DNA of 64,000 nucleotides from assembly GCA_937922235.1 (NCBI GenBank), contig CAKZVC010000033.1:19910-83909 (forward strand), written 5' to 3'. Origin of the DNA: an uncultured Acidimicrobiales bacterium. GTDB taxonomy: Bacteria > Actinomycetota > Acidimicrobiia > Acidimicrobiales > SHLQ01. Shown one piece after another: positions 60,339 through 64,000 of the stretch; the first letter of the stretch is position 1; the number at the start of each line of letters is the position of its first letter. The notes below the pieces were generated by a model. The model ran no database searches, was not told the origin of the DNA, and saw only the letters and a program-made list of their open reading frames with translations. Position numbers and translations under genes: made by a program.

Positions 60339-61183
60339 CCGCAACCAAACAACGAGCACGGCCCGAGCTCGTCGAGCTCCTCGATCGGGCTCCGCTACCA
60401 AGTCTCCTTCGAGAGTTCCTTGCGTTTGGCATCAAGGAAGCTCAGTCGTGCGTGTTTGCCGGATCGTTCTTCCTGCTGCTTTTCATCAGCACACAATTCT
60501 CGGTTCCCGGACTCGCCCGCTACGACCTCATCTTGATCGGGGCAATACTCATCCAAGCTGCCCTTGTGGTCACCGGCTTGGAAAGCCGCGACGAACTCAA
60601 GATGATCATGGTCTTCCATCTGATCGGGTTCGTGCTCGAGTTCTACAAGACCCAGCCATCGATTGGCTCGTGGTCGTACCCCGAGCCCGGTCTCACGAAG
60701 ATCGTGACGGTGCCGCTGTATTCGGGCTTCATGTATTCGGCGATTGGGTCGTATATGTCGCAGGCCTGGTCGCGGCTTGATCTCCGACTCGAGAGCTACC
60801 CCAGGCGTTGGGTCACCATTGCGTTGTGCGTGGCGATCTACGCCAACTTCTTCACCAATGCCTTCCTGTACGACGTTCGCTACTGGCTGATCGCCGCGGT
60901 CGTACTGACCTACGCCCGAACGCGGATCTATTTCACCCCACTGCACCGAACGTTCTGGATGCCGGCATGGGTTTCGTTTGGGCTGATTGCAGGCTTCGTA
61001 TGGGTTGCGGAGAACATCTCGACCTTCTTCGGCGCATGGCAGTACCCAGACCAAGCACTTGGTTGGACGGTCGTCGACCTGTCAAAGCTTGTGTCGTGGT
61101 CACTACTGGTGATCCTGAGCTTCGTGCTGATCGCTGAACTCAAGCATCTGAAGGCTGAGCGATCTACGCAGCAGGTTCCGTAA
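60335..61183 (+). CDS. DUF817-family membrane protein
   Basis: 282 residues. Family signature IKEAQSCVFAGSFFLLLF, EFYKTQPSIGSWSYPEPG, PLYSGFMYSAIGSYMSQAW and the PAWVSFGLIAGFVWVAENI region. About eight membrane helices. The conserved E, H, K, S and Y around the GSWxYPE segment suggest a functional site, but no biochemical role is established. Coupled to the ferritin-like gene. Overlaps the convergent MFS gene by 20 bases at its 3' end. Confidence 0.85.
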   Translation: MTATKQRARPELVELLDRAPLPSLLREFLAFGIKEAQSCVFAGSFFLLLFISTQFSVPGLARYDLILIGAILIQAALVVTGLESRDELKMIMVFHLIGFVLEFYKTQPSIGSWSYPEPGLTKIVTVPLYSGFMYSAIGSYMSQAWSRLDLRLESYPRRWVTIALCVAIYANFFTNAFLYDVRYWLIAAVVLTYARTRIYFTPLHRTFWMPAWVSFGLIAGFVWVAENISTFFGAWQYPDQALGWTVVDLSKLVSWSLLVILSFVLIAELKHLKAERSTQQVP

Positions 61184-62633
61184 CCGCTGACGCTCCGGCG
61201 AGCTCATCGGAGGCCGACGCCAGCCGCACAGCAGCAGCAAAGCCGAGAAAGGCCAGGACACTTCCAACAGCGGCTGACAATGCGAACCCGCGGTCGAGCG
61301 CAGCGACGATGTTGGGGTCGACAACTGCATCTCCCGATCCTTCGCCGAGCAACGAACGCACCTCATCGGCGTCGCCCAACATGAACTTCACCGTCACGAA
61401 CAGCAAGGCGCCACCGAGTGCTGCACCGAATGAAAAGCCAAGGGTTCGAATGAACTGGTGAGCTGAATTGACGCGTCCCATCTCGTCGGGCCGGGCAAAC
61501 CGTTGCAAGAGCCCAATGCCGGCGCTCGAGACACCGCCCATACCAAATCCGACGCCGAAGAACCCGGCGAAGATGACCGGGAGTGGAGCCGTGAGCGCAA
61601 TGCCGATCGTTGCAGTGATAACCGCAACGAGTTGGACCGCAGACGAGAGAACGACAGCCCGCTCGCCGTTCAATCGTTCGGACAACCGGCTAGAGAGCAT
61701 CGCGCCCGTCGTCCATCCCATCGTAAGAAAGACGACGGCGAACGCCGCGCCCGCCGTCGATGCGCCTCGCACGCCCTTGACGTAAATCGGAAGAAACGTG
61801 TTCGCACACACTCCCGCCGAGATGACGAGGAATGCGGCGACATGGAGCGTACGGAACTCGACTCCGGTGACGTGGCGCATACGCAGCACTGGGGCATCCG
61901 CGGTTCGCTCGTACCTGACATACACCACCACGAGAGCCAACGCTCCGAGAGCGGCGAGGGGCGTCCACCAGGTGAGCGTGGACAGCGCCCCAAGGCTCAG
62001 CAGGATGAAGGCGACCACGATGGCAAGCCCTGTGGTGTCGGCATCTGGTCGAACGGCTGCCTCTGTCGGCCCGGGTAGTGCGTTCCATCCGACGAACCCA
62101 GCAAAGACGGCAACAGGGAGGTTGACGAAGAAGATCGCCGGCCACTCAGCCACGGTCAGGATGAGTGCCGCAATTGCAGGCCCACCAACACCCATCACGC
62201 CCCATACAGATGAGTTCACCGCGTACGCGCGAGCCCTCAGCGCCTCGGCCACTCCAAGGCCGATCGCAGCCATGACGTTGGCGATGATCGCCCCGACAGC
62301 AAGCCCTTGCAGCGCACGAGCTCCGATGAGGAAGTAGACGTTTGGCGCCAAGCCACAGGCAGCACTGGAAATCGCGAAGAGAACCAGGCTCCAACGGAAT
62401 ACCGTCCGGGTGCCGACGGCGTCGATGATCGGCCCAACCGCAAGAACGGCCACCGCAGATGCGATCAGTTCGATCGTGATGATCCACGGCAGCAGGTCGA
62501 GATTTCCGAGGTCATCACCGATCGCGGGTAGTGCGGCGCTGACGGACAAGTTGTTGTACGCCGCTGCTGCGATGGCCGACATCATTGCGAACGTCAGACC
62601 TCGCTGATCCCTCGCAAATAGTGATCCGCTCAT
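61164..62633 (-). CDS. MFS transporter, 14-helix DHA2-like
   Basis: 489 residues. About 14 hydrophobic helices, with motif A-type VGPIIDAVGTRTVFRWSLVLFA, and an additional helix pair typical of the 14-TMS drug:H+ antiporter type. Substrate not assignable. Divergent from the second MFS gene with 79 bases between starts. Confidence 0.88.
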   Translation of the reverse strand: MSGSLFARDQRGLTFAMMSAIAAAAYNNLSVSAALPAIGDDLGNLDLLPWIITIELIASAVAVLAVGPIIDAVGTRTVFRWSLVLFAISSAACGLAPNVYFLIGARALQGLAVGAIIANVMAAIGLGVAEALRARAYAVNSSVWGVMGVGGPAIAALILTVAEWPAIFFVNLPVAVFAGFVGWNALPGPTEAAVRPDADTTGLAIVVAFILLSLGALSTLTWWTPLAALGALALVVVYVRYERTADAPVLRMRHVTGVEFRTLHVAAFLVISAGVCANTFLPIYVKGVRGASTAGAAFAVVFLTMGWTTGAMLSSRLSERLNGERAVVLSSAVQLVAVITATIGIALTAPLPVIFAGFFGVGFGMGGVSSAGIGLLQRFARPDEMGRVNSAHQFIRTLGFSFGAALGGALLFVTVKFMLGDADEVRSLLGEGSGDAVVDPNIVAALDRGFALSAAVGSVLAFLGFAAAVRLASASDELAGASAVTEPAA

Positions 62634-62712
62634 CGGGCCGAAAGGCTAGTTCATCGCGGCAATGGGGGAAGTGTTGGACGGTAACGGCGTTGGCCGCCCT
62701 TAGGCTTCCCCG

Positions 62713-63861
62713 ATGCATCGCCTCGTTTACGTGACCTACCTACTTATGGTGGCGTCCGCCGGGGTCACGTTCATCTTTCTTGAAGAGTACGAATCAGACT
62801 TTGGCATTCCGGCGTGGGGCATCGGACTTATTTCGGCATTGAGCTTCGCCTCATCGGTGTTCGCCGCACTTGCCATCGCGCCGTACGGCGATCGCGGCCA
62901 TCTGAAGCTGCTTGGGGCGCTTGCCTTCATTGCTGCCATCGGCGGCAACCTCTGGATTGGCTATGCGACCGAGCTGTGGAGCATCGCGACGAGCCGAGCA
63001 CTGACGGGCATCGGCGCTGGCTTGTTCTCGATCGTCGGCCGCAAAGCGCTGATCGGAGCCACGACCGACGACAGCGGCGAGAAGATCGGTGGGTTTATCT
63101 CCGCCGCCGTTGCCGGGTTCATCCTGGGCCCGGCCGTGGGCGCTCAGCTGTCGGAATGGGGTGGCATCGAAACGCCGTACGTTGTTATCGCTGTGCTCCT
63201 CGTCGTGGTAGCTGCACCGACCCTTCGTTGGTTGACTTCAGTCGATATCGCTGTCACCTCAGACGCCACCTTGGCGGCTATGTGGCCGCTGCTACGGTCG
63301 CCCGGCGTCCGAGCGGCGGTGGCCGTACAGGTTGCGGTCTTCTTCAATATCGGTGTTTTTGACTCGACAGTCGACGAATACCTGACCTCGCTCGGCGTAA
63401 GCAATTCCGAAGTTGGCCTGCTGCTCGTGATCATCGCCAGCCCCCTACTCGTCATGCCACGACTCACTGGCCGGTACGTCGACACCCATCCACGCCCGGC
63501 GATCATCATGCTTGGAGCGTTGGCGCTGTTCGTGCCGATCGTGTTGCTCATCGGGTTCTTCGAAGGCCTCATCATCTTTACGGTGCTTGCGTTCCTTCAG
63601 ACAGCGATGGAAAGCACGCTGTTCCCTGCAGCGACCCGTGTCGTCGTCAACGAGACCGGAGCCGAGAAGTCCGCAATCGGTACGAGCCTTATCGATGCGG
63701 CTGGTTCAACTGCTGGGGCCGTTTCGGCGTTCGTTGCTCCGGTCGCGTTCGACGCAGCCGGCGGGCCGATCGGCTCGTTCGGGATGAGCGGAGCGGTCGC
63801 CGCACTACTGCTCGTCATTGCGTGGTGGAACATCCGCGATCGAGACGCCAGCCGAGCCTGA
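62713..63861 (+). CDS. MFS transporter, 12-helix type
   Basis: 382 residues. About 12 helices; motif GDRGHLKLLGALAFIAA after helix 2 and SRALTGIGAGLFSIVGRKALI. No substrate assignable. Leading gene of a plus-strand unit closed by the terminator at 63893-63924. It and the divergent MFS gene may form a regulated export pair. Confidence 0.88.
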   Translation: MHRLVYVTYLLMVASAGVTFIFLEEYESDFGIPAWGIGLISALSFASSVFAALAIAPYGDRGHLKLLGALAFIAAIGGNLWIGYATELWSIATSRALTGIGAGLFSIVGRKALIGATTDDSGEKIGGFISAAVAGFILGPAVGAQLSEWGGIETPYVVIAVLLVVVAAPTLRWLTSVDIAVTSDATLAAMWPLLRSPGVRAAVAVQVAVFFNIGVFDSTVDEYLTSLGVSNSEVGLLLVIIASPLLVMPRLTGRYVDTHPRPAIIMLGALALFVPIVLLIGFFEGLIIFTVLAFLQTAMESTLFPAATRVVVNETGAEKSAIGTSLIDAAGSTAGAVSAFVAPVAFDAAGGPIGSFGMSGAVAALLLVIAWWNIRDRDASRA

Positions 63862-63892
63862 ACGAACAGCGGTCCCCCTCCGACAAAACGCA

Positions 63893-63924
63893 CCAGTGGC
63901 GCCCGGTTTCCCGGGCGCCACTGG
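63893..63924. terminator. Bidirectional terminator, 14-base stem
   Basis: CCAGTGGCGCCCGG-TTTC-CCGGGCGCCACTGG. Minus-strand tail TGCGTTTTGTCGG; plus-strand tail CGATCTTTCC. Lies between the convergent MFS gene and the partial gene at the window end. Shares the CGTTTTG tail with the terminators at 54741 and 55950. Confidence 0.85.
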
Positions 63925-63972
63925 CGATCTTTCCCCCTCCAACTCCCCGAAGGGAGCGGCTTCTCTCTGCCG

Positions 63973-64000
63973 CTAGGCGGCGAGCTCGTCATCCTCACGG
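63973..64000 (-). CDS. 3' end of a minus-strand gene (partial)
   Basis: Stop TAG at 63973-63975, minus strand, preceded by codons for ...REDDELAA. The acidic, codon-biased end and the terminator downstream support a real gene continuing beyond the window. Identity unknown. Confidence 0.5.

Overview
The window looks like a chromosomal segment of a high-GC actinomycete, most likely of the Acidimicrobiia (Ilumatobacter-like). This rests on several signs: a mycothiol ligase gene (mshC), an InhA-type enoyl-ACP reductase, a thrS–HIT pair arranged as in mycobacteria, lexA divergent from a LysM cell-division-inhibitor gene, the recA…miaB–miaA–dapF–hflX order, Flp pilin, a B12-dependent ribonucleotide reductase, and many GTG starts and 4-base ATGA/GTGA overlaps. 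The assignment comes from gene content, not from a phylogeny.

Layout. 0–18.4 kb: thrS–HIT, a secreted RTX-repeat protein, mshC, inhA-like fabI with a RmlD-like reductase, an orphan protein with a small coupled ORF, thiamine pyrophosphokinase, an exported trypsin-like protease, a membrane J-domain protein, murF/ddl (divergent, peptidoglycan precursor), a SUKH protein, a TPM-domain exported protein and an acyltransferase-3/SGNH protein. 18.4–24.6 kb: a mosaic of short repeats, then a TetR regulator divergent from a three-gene lipid-like operon (acyl-CoA reductase/HAD fusion, LarA-like protein, PlsC-like acyltransferase) with a perfect palindromic operator between them. 24.6–28.7 kb: a gene-poor, hairpin-rich spacer, a large STAND/BTAD regulator with a degenerate P-loop, a tiny hydrophobic peptide gene overlapping its 3' end in antisense, and a lipoprotein. 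28.8–35.4 kb: mitochondrial-type aconitase, LysR, Flp-type pilin, carboxyltransferase, citrate synthase. 35.4–43.8 kb: a subtilisin-like protease with RTX tail, thymidine kinase, intein-containing nrdJ, a RibD-C-type reductase, and the LysM gene. 43.8–46.3 kb: lexA with four near-consensus SOS boxes, a small membrane protein and AraC regulator, and a broken tRNA-fMet fragment. 46.3–54.1 kb: a minus-strand lysine/tRNA-modification cluster (dapE, dapC, hflX, dapF, miaA, an APH-like pseudokinase, miaB). 54.2–64 kb: a bPH membrane operon, recA with SOS promoter, a COG5610-type HAD protein, a ferritin-like/DUF817 pair, two MFS transporters, and the 3' end of another gene.

Most of the window is housekeeping. 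The parts that stand out are the TetR-controlled reductase–LarA–PlsC operon, the STAND/BTAD regulator with its antisense mini-peptide, the repeat mosaic shared between two distant loci, the nrdJ intein, the inactive-looking APH-like kinase inside the mia operon, and the di-iron/DUF817 pair. No CRISPR array, intact insertion sequence, rRNA or intact tRNA was found.
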